Shown: piece after piece, positions 19,801 to 26,834 of the stretch | Layout: each line of letters opens with the position of its first letter | Numbering within the stretch: position 1 is the first letter of the stretch | Source: Thalassobaculum_A sp040219615 | Lineage (GTDB): Bacteria; Pseudomonadota; Alphaproteobacteria; Thalassobaculales; Thalassobaculaceae | Length of the DNA: 64,000 nucleotides | Assembly (NCBI RefSeq): GCF_040219615.1 | Contig: NZ_JAVJSE010000024.1 | Coordinates: forward strand, 1-64,000 | Direction: 5' to 3' | The notes under the pieces: model-generated | Seen by the model: only the letters and a program-made list of their open reading frames with translations | Told to the model about the DNA's origin: nothing | Database searches by the model: none | Translations under genes and position numbers: made by a program

Positions 19801-19897
19801 ACGGCAGCGTCAGGAGTGCGGCCAGCAGCAGGACCGGGGCGGCAAGCCCCGCCGCCCGGGGCGCACGCGTCATTGTGCCGGTTCCGTTCGATGGCAT
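16859..19897 (-). CDS. Exported multicopper oxidase fused to FG-GAP repeats
   Basis: A 1012-residue protein with an N-terminal signal peptide (hydrophobic 17-35, cleavage after QASG). Copper motifs: NIHTHG (191-196), WYHPHMHG (234-241), HPIHIH (546-551) and HCHMLLHEDSGMM (615-627), which supplies the type-1 Cys616 and axial Met. This order is that of a laccase-like oxidase. From about 640 the sequence changes to beta-propeller repeats with calcium-type loops DIDGDAVDE and DIDGDNWDD, ending near 1010. ATG at 19897 has GGGAGG 8 bp upstream. Likely a periplasmic or secreted oxidase of metals or phenols. The 274 bp to iolG hold no gene. Confidence 0.9.
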   Translation of the reverse strand: MPSNGTGTMTRAPRAAGLAAPVLLLAALLTLPSQASGNGLPAPQCPARPGDVVFLPCGEVISFQPRLGVAITPYAGTPPPSDGPLLDLTAGDRALRSSGGLLEADLRLVTGTPENPMLVGSRPYRLTSYQGQGRLGGMVSSFNGVFPAPTLMIEPGDTLKLTINDERVPTSVVQRSDAHFDPTEPVPDASNIHTHGLLVSPAGRGDNVYRSFLPGGRYRTEMRLGEDHSEGMDWYHPHMHGSTAPQVFGGMAGLIQVGSVVAPRHRALVEGLATRQLVFSGLAVAPSPADPGLFVLGPVTNATSPTFTDPNPTAAEGGPRIAPDYRPSHLVNGQLNPTIAMRRNETQVWTAANFNASSAYSLALLRVGADGRVDPATPLFRTTMLGQDGNDHYTPLPGYLVKHRDPIADFFIAPGERLTWAVTAPPEPGTYYLINAVDRAYTRQVGNLPAMLTFQPPQAFVPSLILATVQVAGDAEMRAPPDFGPTDPPSVAGAPSVLTREIAFDFDEQYLRGRVNFGYFPATPVIQGYSGDVETWIVSTYSQVAHPIHIHQGDFYVERMEYYEDQALTKLRRDLPENPVFYPYLRMMDTLTLPGRSKVHLRLRASAFPGKFVMHCHMLLHEDSGMMASVAISRPRGQELVAVAAGPGGAPLVSLVEAAGGREIARFHAFDRDYRGGVSADVGNALGGYGAVLAVAPLQGRPAVRLVDPRDPGGTVVQFRPFGGAGDGATVALGDIDGDAVDEVVVGSGPGTRPSVAVFDIVADGSGGWTARLKLEVPVFDPSYAVGGVRVAVADIDGDNWDDIVVANGPGVRNRIAALSGQILSEATLGGDAFAASTGDPLLDRDMKLSICSATGQGAVIVDKVDPLSGSDGLNIAAGMLGAGFATYPPLAEVGFNPVVRSPYRAQIVATRAAARDDPEVAIFEYTGPSGHEHEGIGGDPTVYLRPVGLFTPFPGGRAPGSGLVLATGLTTVADPDTPITGLVAALDPTRQTVSYFAIGGRIETRPWAAGR

Positions 19898-20171
19898 GGC
19901 CGTCGCCTCCCAAGGAATTCCTGGCACGAACCCGCCGCGCCGCTCGGTCGCAATCATTCGGACAGGCCGGCCGGCGGCCCCGTGGATCCGGAGTGTAGCC
20001 GGACCGAGCGACAATGGTCGTCCATTCGACATCGCGGACCCGATGGCGATCCGGAGCAGCCGACCCGGTGCGCCGATCCGGACCTCCTCTTCCGAGCGGA
20101 TGGCGCGCCTGCGGGATTGATCGCATGATCCGGGGCAGTCCCGCGCTCGACGGGAGAGTCCTGGAGGAACG

Positions 20172-21158
20172 ATGCTCACCTTCGCCCTGTTCGGGGCCGG
20201 CCGGATCGGCCGCCTGCACGCCGCCAACATCGCAGGCCACCCCAACGCCCGGCTCGCCGCCGTGGCCGACACCGTGCCGGCCGCCGCCGAGGAACTCGCC
20301 GCCCGCTTCGGCACGGTGGTCGCCGGCGTCGACGAGGCGCTGGCCTCGCCGGCCATCGACGCGGTGCTGATCGCCACCTCCACCGACACCCACGCGCCGC
20401 TGATCGAGGCCGCCGCCGCCGCCGGCAAGGCGATCCTGTGCGAGAAGCCGATCGACCTGGACATTGCCCGCGCCACCGCCGCGGTCGGCGCCGCGACCGC
20501 CGCCGGGGTGCCGCTGGCGGTCGGTTTCAACCGCCGCTTCGATGCCAGCTTCGCCAGCCTGAAGGCCAGGCTCGACGCCGGCGCCATCGGGTCGCCCGAG
20601 ATCGTCTCGATCGCCAGCCGCGACCCGGCACCGCCGCCGCTGTCCTATGTCAGGGTCAGCGGCGGCCTGTTCCGCGACATGATGATCCACGACCTGGACA
20701 TGGCGCGCTGGCTGCTGGGCGAGGAGCCGGTCGAGGTGCACGCCATGGGCTCGGCCCTGGTCGACCCGGCGATCGCCGGGGCCGGCGACGTCGACACCGC
20801 CGTCGTCACCCTGCGCACCGCCTCCGGGCGGCTCGCCCAGATCAGCAATTCGCGCCGCGCCGCCTACGGCTACGACCAGCGCATCGAGTGCCACGGCTCC
20901 GCGGGCATGCTGCGGGCCGAGAACCTGCGCGCCACCACGGTCGAACTGGCGACCGCCGACGGCTTCTCGCGCGACCCGGTGCTGCACTTCTTCCTGGAGC
21001 GCTACGGTCCCGCCTACCGGGCGGAACTGGACGCCTTCGTCGATGCCGTCACCAGCGGCCGGCCGCCGGCCCCGACCGGCGAGGACGGCCTGGCGGCCCT
21101 GCGCCTCGCCGACGCGGCACAGAAGTCGCTCGAGACCGGCATGCCGGTGAGGCTGTAG
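20172..21158 (+). CDS. iolG: myo-Inositol 2-dehydrogenase
   Basis: Gfo/Idh/MocA-family enzyme of 328 residues that oxidises myo-inositol to 2-keto-myo-inositol with NAD. The Rossmann motif FGAGRIGRLHA starts at residue 6; the catalytic lysine is in CEKPID near residue 97; GFNRRFD and GGLFRDMMIHDLDMARW supply the conserved substrate-binding Asp and His. These signatures are typical of IolG rather than of generic family members. A GGAGG ribosome site lies 5 bp upstream of ATG 20172. It is followed after 4 bp by a CocE hydrolase gene, and by the other iol genes 10 kb downstream. Confidence 0.92.
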   Translation: MLTFALFGAGRIGRLHAANIAGHPNARLAAVADTVPAAAEELAARFGTVVAGVDEALASPAIDAVLIATSTDTHAPLIEAAAAAGKAILCEKPIDLDIARATAAVGAATAAGVPLAVGFNRRFDASFASLKARLDAGAIGSPEIVSIASRDPAPPPLSYVRVSGGLFRDMMIHDLDMARWLLGEEPVEVHAMGSALVDPAIAGAGDVDTAVVTLRTASGRLAQISNSRRAAYGYDQRIECHGSAGMLRAENLRATTVELATADGFSRDPVLHFFLERYGPAYRAELDAFVDAVTSGRPPAPTGEDGLAALRLADAAQKSLETGMPVRL

Positions 21159-21162
21159 GCAT

Positions 21163-22875
21163 ATGCCCGAGGCGGCAGCCGGCATCGTCGTCGAGAACGA
21201 CGTGGAATGCGTCGTCCGCGACGGCACGGTGCTGCGCGCCGACGTCTACCGCCCGGGCGACGGCGGCCGCCGCCCGGTGCTGGTCAACCGCACGCCCTAC
21301 GGCAAGCGCGAGCCGCGCTACGTCGACGACGCCCTGGCGCTCGCCGCCCGCGGCTACACGGTCGTGGTGCAGGATCACCGCGGCCGCTACGCCTCCGACG
21401 GCGAGTATCGCTGGATGTTCCGCGACCGGCTGGAGACGCCCGACGCCGAGGACGGCTACGACACCGTGGAGTGGGCGGCGAGATTGCCGTGGAGCGACGG
21501 CCGGGTCGGCACCTGGGGGCATTCGAACGCATCCTGGGCGTCGTGGATGCTGGCCGGCGCGCAGCCGCCGTCGCTGGCGGCGGCGCTGTGCACCGGCATG
21601 GGCGCCGACCTGCTGTCGATGACCTTCGGGATCTTCGAGACCGGCCGCCGCCTGGAATGGACCTACATGCAGGCGGCCGACACCCGGCGCCGGGCCGGCG
21701 CGCCGTTCGGCCCCTACACCGCCGCCGAGGCGATGCGGCACTGGAACCAGGTCGAGCGCGGCAAGTATCTGTGGTGGCTGCCGCTCGGTGACATCCCGGC
21801 CGACGTGTTCGCCGGCCTGGACGACCAGCTGCAGGCCTATCACCGCGCCCAGAACCGCGAGTTCATGCGGTTCGCCGAACTGCACCCGCAGGTCCGGGTC
21901 CCGGTGATGATGATCACCGGCTGGTGGGACCGGCTGGTCGGCACCATCGACAACTATGTCGGCATGGCGACCCGCGGCCCGGAGCATCTGCGCCGGCAGC
22001 ACAGGCTGGTGGTCGGACCGTGGGGCCACGACATCACCGCCCTGCACGGCCGCATCGGGCCGGTCGACCACGGCCCGGACGCGGCCCGCAGCTATGCCGG
22101 CATGATCGCGCGCTGGTACGACTTCCAGCTCAAGGGCCTGGACGACGGCATCGGCGCCGAGGCGCCGGTCCAGCTGTTCATCCTGGGCGCCGACCGCTGG
22201 CGCGGCGAGAACGAGTGGCCGCTGGCCCGCACCCGCTGGACCGACTTCCACCTGCACGGGTCAGGCAGCGCCAACACGGTGCGCGGCGACGGCGTGCTGG
22301 CCGAGACAGCGCCGCCGGCCGACGCGCCGCCCGACCGCTACGTCTACGACCCGCGCGACCCGGTCATGTCGCTGATGTCGGCGGACGCCCAGGCCGCCCC
22401 GGTCGACCAGTCGCCGCACGACCACCGCGCCGACATCCTGGTCTACCAGACCCCACCGCTGGCGGCCGAGCTGGAGGTGGTCGGGCCGGTGACCCTGACC
22501 CTGTGGGCCGCCACCGACGCCCCCGACACCGACTGGACCGCCAGGCTGGCGGTGGTCCACGAGGACGGGCTGTGCGTGAACCTGACCTACGGGATCCTGC
22601 GGGCCCGGTACCGCGACGGCTACGAGAACCCGACGCCGATCGAGCCCGGCCGGCCCTGCGCTTACACCGTCCGCCTCAACCCGGTCGGGATCCGCTTCAA
22701 GCGCGGCCAGCGCATCCGGCTGTACGTGTCGAGCTCGGACTTCCCGAATTTCGACCGCAACCACAACACCGGCCGCGACTACTGGTCGGACGCCGAGCTC
22801 AGGGTGGCCCGCCAGACCGTGTTCCACGACGCCGCCCGGCCGTCGCGGCTGACCCTGCCGGTGATCCCGGACTGA
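21163..22875 (+). CDS. CocE/NonD-family alpha/beta hydrolase
   Basis: 570 residues with the X-Pro dipeptidyl-peptidase-like fold: the substrate-strand NRTPYGKR, oxyanion block VVVQDHRGRYASDGEY, the nucleophile Ser121 in TWGHSNAS, and a C-terminal jelly-roll (residues 380-565, starting near LAAELEVVGPVTLTLW). These enzymes hydrolyse esters such as cocaine or acyl amino-acid esters; the natural substrate is unknown. The usual GxSYxG motif is GHSNAS here. ATG at 21163 lies 4 bp after iolG, so the two are probably one transcript. Confidence 0.9.
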   Translation: MPEAAAGIVVENDVECVVRDGTVLRADVYRPGDGGRRPVLVNRTPYGKREPRYVDDALALAARGYTVVVQDHRGRYASDGEYRWMFRDRLETPDAEDGYDTVEWAARLPWSDGRVGTWGHSNASWASWMLAGAQPPSLAAALCTGMGADLLSMTFGIFETGRRLEWTYMQAADTRRRAGAPFGPYTAAEAMRHWNQVERGKYLWWLPLGDIPADVFAGLDDQLQAYHRAQNREFMRFAELHPQVRVPVMMITGWWDRLVGTIDNYVGMATRGPEHLRRQHRLVVGPWGHDITALHGRIGPVDHGPDAARSYAGMIARWYDFQLKGLDDGIGAEAPVQLFILGADRWRGENEWPLARTRWTDFHLHGSGSANTVRGDGVLAETAPPADAPPDRYVYDPRDPVMSLMSADAQAAPVDQSPHDHRADILVYQTPPLAAELEVVGPVTLTLWAATDAPDTDWTARLAVVHEDGLCVNLTYGILRARYRDGYENPTPIEPGRPCAYTVRLNPVGIRFKRGQRIRLYVSSSDFPNFDRNHNTGRDYWSDAELRVARQTVFHDAARPSRLTLPVIPD

Positions 22876-22881
22876 GGGCGC

Positions 22882-23000
22882 CCTTCGTGGCCCCCGCATT
22901 CGCGGGGGCACCTCAGGGTGACAGAGAGAATGCGGATGCCGTCGATCTCTTGACCGCGTCATCCTGAGGTGCCCCCCGCGTCAGCGGAGGGCCGCGAAGG
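22882..23000. repeat. Second-class palindromic element (CCTTCG...CGAAGG)
   Basis: Two long near-perfect arms, CCTTCGTGGCCCCCGC...CACCTCAGGGTGAC and GTCATCCTGAGGTG...GGCCGCGAAGG, around a 30-bp AT-richer centre. The core CACCTCAGGxTGAC differs from the TGGGTTCCGG class. The right arm encodes the last six codons and stop of the decarboxylase gene. Confidence 0.88.
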
Positions 23001-24411
23001 ACGCCGCCGCGTGCCGGCGGATGCATTCCCACACCGCGTCGACGTCGTCGCGCTCGGTCCCCGGCGCCCCGACCGAGACCCGCACCATCCAGCGGCCGTC
23101 GACCGCGGCCGGCGTCAGGTAGCCCTCGCCCGACCGGTTCACCGCCTCGGCCCAGGCCCGGGTGTAGGCGTCCAGCGCCTCGCCCTCGACCCCCGCCGGC
23201 TCGTGCCGGATGCACACCGTCTGCAGATGGACCGGCGCCACCACCGTCCAGCCCGGCGTGGACTCGACCATCGCCGCCAGCGCCCGCGCGTTCTCGATGT
23301 CGCGCCGCAGCCGGGCCTGCAGCCCGGACACGCCCTGCTCGCGGATCAGGAACCACAGCTTGAGCGCCCGGAACCGGCGGCCGAGCGGGATGCCGGTGTC
23401 GCGCAGGTTGCGGACCTGGCCGTCGACCGACGACTGCAGGAAGCTCGGGTTGGTCGACATCACGCGGAGCAGGTGCTGCTCGTCGCGCACGTAGTACAGC
23501 GAGCAGTCGAACGGTGCCCCCAGCCACTTGTGGGCGTTGATGACCAGGCTGTCGGCGCCCTCGACCCCGTCCCACATCCAGCGGCATTCGGGCAGGATCA
23601 TCGCCGAGCCGGCCATCGCCGCGTCGACGTGCAGCCACAGGCCGTACCGGCGCGCGACCTCGGCGACCGCGCCGACCGGGTCGATCGAGGCGGTCGCCGT
23701 GCCGCCGACGCAGGCCGCGACCGCGCAGGGCTGCAGCCCGTCGGCGAGGTCGCGCTCGATGGCCGCCTGCAACGCCGCCGGCTGCATGCCGTGGTCGTCG
23801 CCGAGCGGCACCATGCGCAGGTTCTCGCGCCCGAAGCCGGCGAGGAACGCGCCCTTGGCCACCGAGGAATGGCTGCCGGCGGAGGCGTAGACCACCAGCG
23901 GCGCCGGCTCCGCCTGCAGGCCGCCGCGGGCGAAGGCGTAGTCGGTCGCGCGCTCCCGCGCCGAGATCAGGGCGACCAGGGTGCCGGTGGAGGCGGTGTC
24001 GCCGATCACGCCGACCCAGTCGTCCGACAGCCCGACCATCTGGCGGAGCCAGTCCACCACGACCTCCTCGACCTCGGTGAGGGCGGGCGCGGACTGCCAG
24101 GACAGGCCGATCGTCCCGAGGCCGGTGCTGACCAGGTCGCCGAGCACGCCGGCGAGCAGCGCGTTGGCCGGGAAGTACCCGAAGAACCGGGGATGCTGCC
24201 AGTGGGTCAGGTTCGGCGCGACCACCCGGTCCAGGTCGGCGACGCAGGCCTCGAACGGCTCGGGATCCTGCGGCGGCGCGGCCGGCAGCAGGGCGCGCAC
24301 CTCGCCCGGGCGGGTCGGCGGCTGGACGGGCCGCGCCGCGATGCCCTCGTGGTAGTCGGCCAGCCAGTCGACGAGGGCATGGCCGTGGCGGCGGAAGTCT
24401 TCGGCGTTCAT
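22981..24411 (-). CDS. PLP-dependent group II decarboxylase (aromatic-L-amino-acid type)
   Basis: 476 residues of the Pfam pyridoxal-dependent decarboxylase family. HPRFFGYFPAN and GLSWQSAPALTEVE are the substrate-entrance blocks; GSHSSVAKG supplies the ring-stacking His; HVDAAMAGSAMI the Asp for the PLP nitrogen; and NAHKWLGAPFDC the Schiff-base lysine near 300. Members remove CO2 from Dopa, tryptophan, tyrosine or related amino acids; the substrate is not fixed by sequence. The C-terminal SFAALR and the stop lie inside the palindromic repeat. ATG at 24411. The upstream 218 bp show no gene and may hold the promoters of both divergent genes. Confidence 0.9.
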   Translation of the reverse strand: MNAEDFRRHGHALVDWLADYHEGIAARPVQPPTRPGEVRALLPAAPPQDPEPFEACVADLDRVVAPNLTHWQHPRFFGYFPANALLAGVLGDLVSTGLGTIGLSWQSAPALTEVEEVVVDWLRQMVGLSDDWVGVIGDTASTGTLVALISARERATDYAFARGGLQAEPAPLVVYASAGSHSSVAKGAFLAGFGRENLRMVPLGDDHGMQPAALQAAIERDLADGLQPCAVAACVGGTATASIDPVGAVAEVARRYGLWLHVDAAMAGSAMILPECRWMWDGVEGADSLVINAHKWLGAPFDCSLYYVRDEQHLLRVMSTNPSFLQSSVDGQVRNLRDTGIPLGRRFRALKLWFLIREQGVSGLQARLRRDIENARALAAMVESTPGWTVVAPVHLQTVCIRHEPAGVEGEALDAYTRAWAEAVNRSGEGYLTPAAVDGRWMVRVSVGAPGTERDDVDAVWECIRRHAAASFAALR

Positions 24412-24629
24412 GGCGTTTCCCCAGTAGTCGGCCGGGCTTCTTCAGGCCGGCCGCCACAGCCTACCCCACCCGGCAGCGACGGCGCCGGCGTACCGGTCCC
24501 GAGCAGCACGATCGTCATGGCGGGTCTCCTGCGGTGGCGCCGCCGGCGGGCGACGGCGGTTGAAATATTGCGGCAAATGCGCCCGTAATAGTGACCTCAA
24601 ATAAGAACGAAACCGGGAGGAGCTCATCC

Positions 24630-25697
24630 ATGGGTACCATTTCGCGATATTGCCTGGGCGGTGCCGTCGGCACCGTGATGGCGCTGACCGCCGGCGCCGC
24701 CTACGCGGCCTGCGACGACAAGGACTACAGCGGCTGCGCGGGCAAGCCGTGGGTGATCGGCAAGGCCGATACCCCGATCGGCGAGAAGTGGTGGCCGAAC
24801 AAGCTGTGGGGCGAGGGCGACGAGGCCGGCTCGACCAACTGGTACACCAAGCCCGAGGTGGTGGCGCGCGCCGTCGCCGAGGCCGACAAGGGCAAGGTCT
24901 ACGCGCTCGGCCGGCCCTACACCGCCGACATGCCGCTGTTCGGCACCCGCAAGTTCACGCTGCGCATCCCCGGCGCGCCGACCGGCGGCCCCTACGGCGC
25001 CAACAAGGTGATCTGGCACGACGAGTTCCTGGCCACCGAGATCGGCCAGGTCGGCACCCAGTTCGACGGCCTGGGCCATATCGGCGTGGTGATCGGCGGC
25101 GCCGGCGACAAGGACAACATGCGCTACTACAACGGCTTCACCGAGACCGAGGTGGCATCGGCGAACGGCCTGCTGAAGCTGGGCACCGAGAAGCTGCACC
25201 CGATCGTGGCGCGCGGCATCCTGATCGACGTCGCCGGCTACAAGGGCGTCGAGGCCATGGAGGCCGGCCAGGAGATCACCATGGCCGACGTGCGGGGCGC
25301 CCTGAAGAAGCAGGGCATGGAAGGCTACAAGTTCATGCCCGGCGACGGCGTGTTCTTCCGCACCGGCTGGGGCAAGCACTGGATCACCGACAACGCCAAG
25401 TACAACGGCGGCGAGCCGGGCATCGGCGCCGAGGTGGCGCGCTGGCTGTCGGACGAGGTGCAGGCCGGGGTCTTCGGGGCCGACACCTGGGCCACCGAGG
25501 TGGTCCCCAACCCCGACCCGGCCTGTGCCTTCTGCGTGCACCAGCACATGCTGGTCCGCCACGGCATCGTCAACCAGGAGAACATGAACCTGGACGGGCC
25601 GGCGGCCGACAAGGCCTACACCTTCCTGTACATGTACAGCCCGTCACCGATCGCCGGCGCGACCGGGTCGATGGGCTCGCCGGTCGCGATCGACTGA
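24630..25697 (+). CDS. Exported cyclase-family protein (kynurenine formamidase fold)
   Basis: 355 residues with a signal peptide (hydrophobic 8-25, cleavage after AYA) and two early cysteines. The cyclase-family metal motif HxGTHxDxPxH appears as GQVGTQFDGLGHIG, so the first histidines are replaced but Asp and the last His remain. Other conserved blocks are MPGDGVFFRTGW near 240 and FCVHQHMLVRHG near 310. Relatives hydrolyse N-formylkynurenine, isatin or lactam bonds; here the product is likely periplasmic. ATG at 24630 follows GGGAGGAG. A weak TTGAAA/TAATAG promoter pair lies at 24560-24591. A strong terminator follows at 25718. Confidence 0.83.
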   Translation: MGTISRYCLGGAVGTVMALTAGAAYAACDDKDYSGCAGKPWVIGKADTPIGEKWWPNKLWGEGDEAGSTNWYTKPEVVARAVAEADKGKVYALGRPYTADMPLFGTRKFTLRIPGAPTGGPYGANKVIWHDEFLATEIGQVGTQFDGLGHIGVVIGGAGDKDNMRYYNGFTETEVASANGLLKLGTEKLHPIVARGILIDVAGYKGVEAMEAGQEITMADVRGALKKQGMEGYKFMPGDGVFFRTGWGKHWITDNAKYNGGEPGIGAEVARWLSDEVQAGVFGADTWATEVVPNPDPACAFCVHQHMLVRHGIVNQENMNLDGPAADKAYTFLYMYSPSPIAGATGSMGSPVAID

Positions 25698-25717
25698 GCG
25701 TTTCGCCGCGAGATCAG

Positions 25718-25746
25718 GGGCGGTCGCCGCGGCGGCCGCCCTTTTT
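25718..25746 (+). terminator. Rho-independent terminator after the cyclase gene
   Basis: An 11-bp GC stem (GGGCGGTCGCC pairing with GGCGGCCGCCC, one wobble) followed directly by TTTTT, 21 bp after the stop. It lies between two convergent genes. Confidence 0.88.
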
Positions 25747-25763
25747 CGTGCCCTCTCGCCCGC

Positions 25764-26834
25764 TCACCCCTCGCCCGGCACCAGGGCGATCCGGTCGCCG
25801 AACCGCAGGGTCACCCCGCTCCCGACCGCCCGCGGGGAATCCACCCGGCGGTCGATCACGAACAGCTCCCCGACCGGCGAGGCGATCGTGTACTCCAGGT
25901 GCCTGCCGAGATAGGCCGCCTTGCCGATGGTGCCGGGCAGCCCGTCGCCGCCGTCCACCAGCAGCACCGCCTCCGGGCGGATCGCCGCCAGCACCGGGCC
26001 GGGCGGCAGCCCCCGGCCGGGCACCCGGACCTCGACGCCGCCGATCGACACGGTCGCCAGGCCGCCGTCGGTCGCCAGGATCGTCGCCTCCACCAGGTTG
26101 GCGTCGCCGATGAAGTCGGCGACGAAGCGGTCGGCCGGCTGCTCGTAGAGCTCGCGCGGCGCGCCCTCCTGGGCGATCTGCGCGTTGCGCATCACGATCA
26201 CCTTGTCGGACACCGCCAGCGCCTCCTCCTGGTCGTGGGTGACGTAGACCACGGTCAGGCCGAGGTTGCGCTGGATGTCGCGGATCTCCTCGCGGACCCG
26301 GCGGCGCAGCTTGGCGTCGAGGTTCGACAGCGGCTCGTCGAACAGCAGCACCTGCGGTTCCAGCACCAGGGCGCGGGCGACCGCCACGCGCTGCTGCTGG
26401 CCGCCCGACAGCTCGCTCGGCAGCCGGGCGCCGTAGCCCTTGAGGCCGACCAGCTCCAGCCCCAGCTCGGCCCGGGCCTGGGCCTCGGCCTTCGGGGTCC
26501 CGGACACCAGGAAGCCGTAGGCGACGTTCTCGATCACCGTCATGTGCGGGAACAGCGCGTAGGACTGGAACACCATCGACACGTCCCGTCGGGTCGCCGG
26601 CAGGCCGGTGACGTCCTGTTCGCCGATCCAGATCCGCCCGGAAGTCGACAGCTCCAGGCCGGCGATCATCCGCAGGGTCGTGGTCTTGCCGCAGCCGCTC
26701 GGCCCCAGCAGGGTGGCCAGGGTGCCGGGCGCGACCTCGAACGACACCGCGTCGACCGCCCGGAAGTCGCCGAACGCCTTGGTCACCCGCTCGAAGCGGA
26801 CCGAGCTGGCGCGGCCGCCGAAGGATGCGGTCAT
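25764..26834 (-). CDS. afuC: ABC transporter ATPase, Fe3+/sugar-phosphate (AfuC/FbpC) type
   Basis: 356 residues. Walker A is GPSGCGKTT (about 44-52), the Q-loop VFQSYALFPHM, the signature LSGGQQQR, Walker B VLLFDEP and the switch His in VTHDQEEAL. A C-terminal TOBE-like domain (residues 240-350, beginning DFIGDANLVEA) is usual for importers of the CUT/Fet class. ATG at 26834 overlaps the permease stop by 4 bp. It powers the adjacent permease for uptake of the substrate bound by the 29070-30107 protein. Confidence 0.9.
   Translation of the reverse strand: MTASFGGRASSVRFERVTKAFGDFRAVDAVSFEVAPGTLATLLGPSGCGKTTTLRMIAGLELSTSGRIWIGEQDVTGLPATRRDVSMVFQSYALFPHMTVIENVAYGFLVSGTPKAEAQARAELGLELVGLKGYGARLPSELSGGQQQRVAVARALVLEPQVLLFDEPLSNLDAKLRRRVREEIRDIQRNLGLTVVYVTHDQEEALAVSDKVIVMRNAQIAQEGAPRELYEQPADRFVADFIGDANLVEATILATDGGLATVSIGGVEVRVPGRGLPPGPVLAAIRPEAVLLVDGGDGLPGTIGKAAYLGRHLEYTIASPVGELFVIDRRVDSPRAVGSGVTLRFGDRIALVPGEG

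Noticed and set aside
19940..20030. Operator between the multicopper oxidase and iolG genes
   Set aside because: A 9-bp inverted pair (CGCTCGGTC and GACCGAGCG) is present, but the spacing of about 60 bp and the high GC make it poor evidence for a regulator site.
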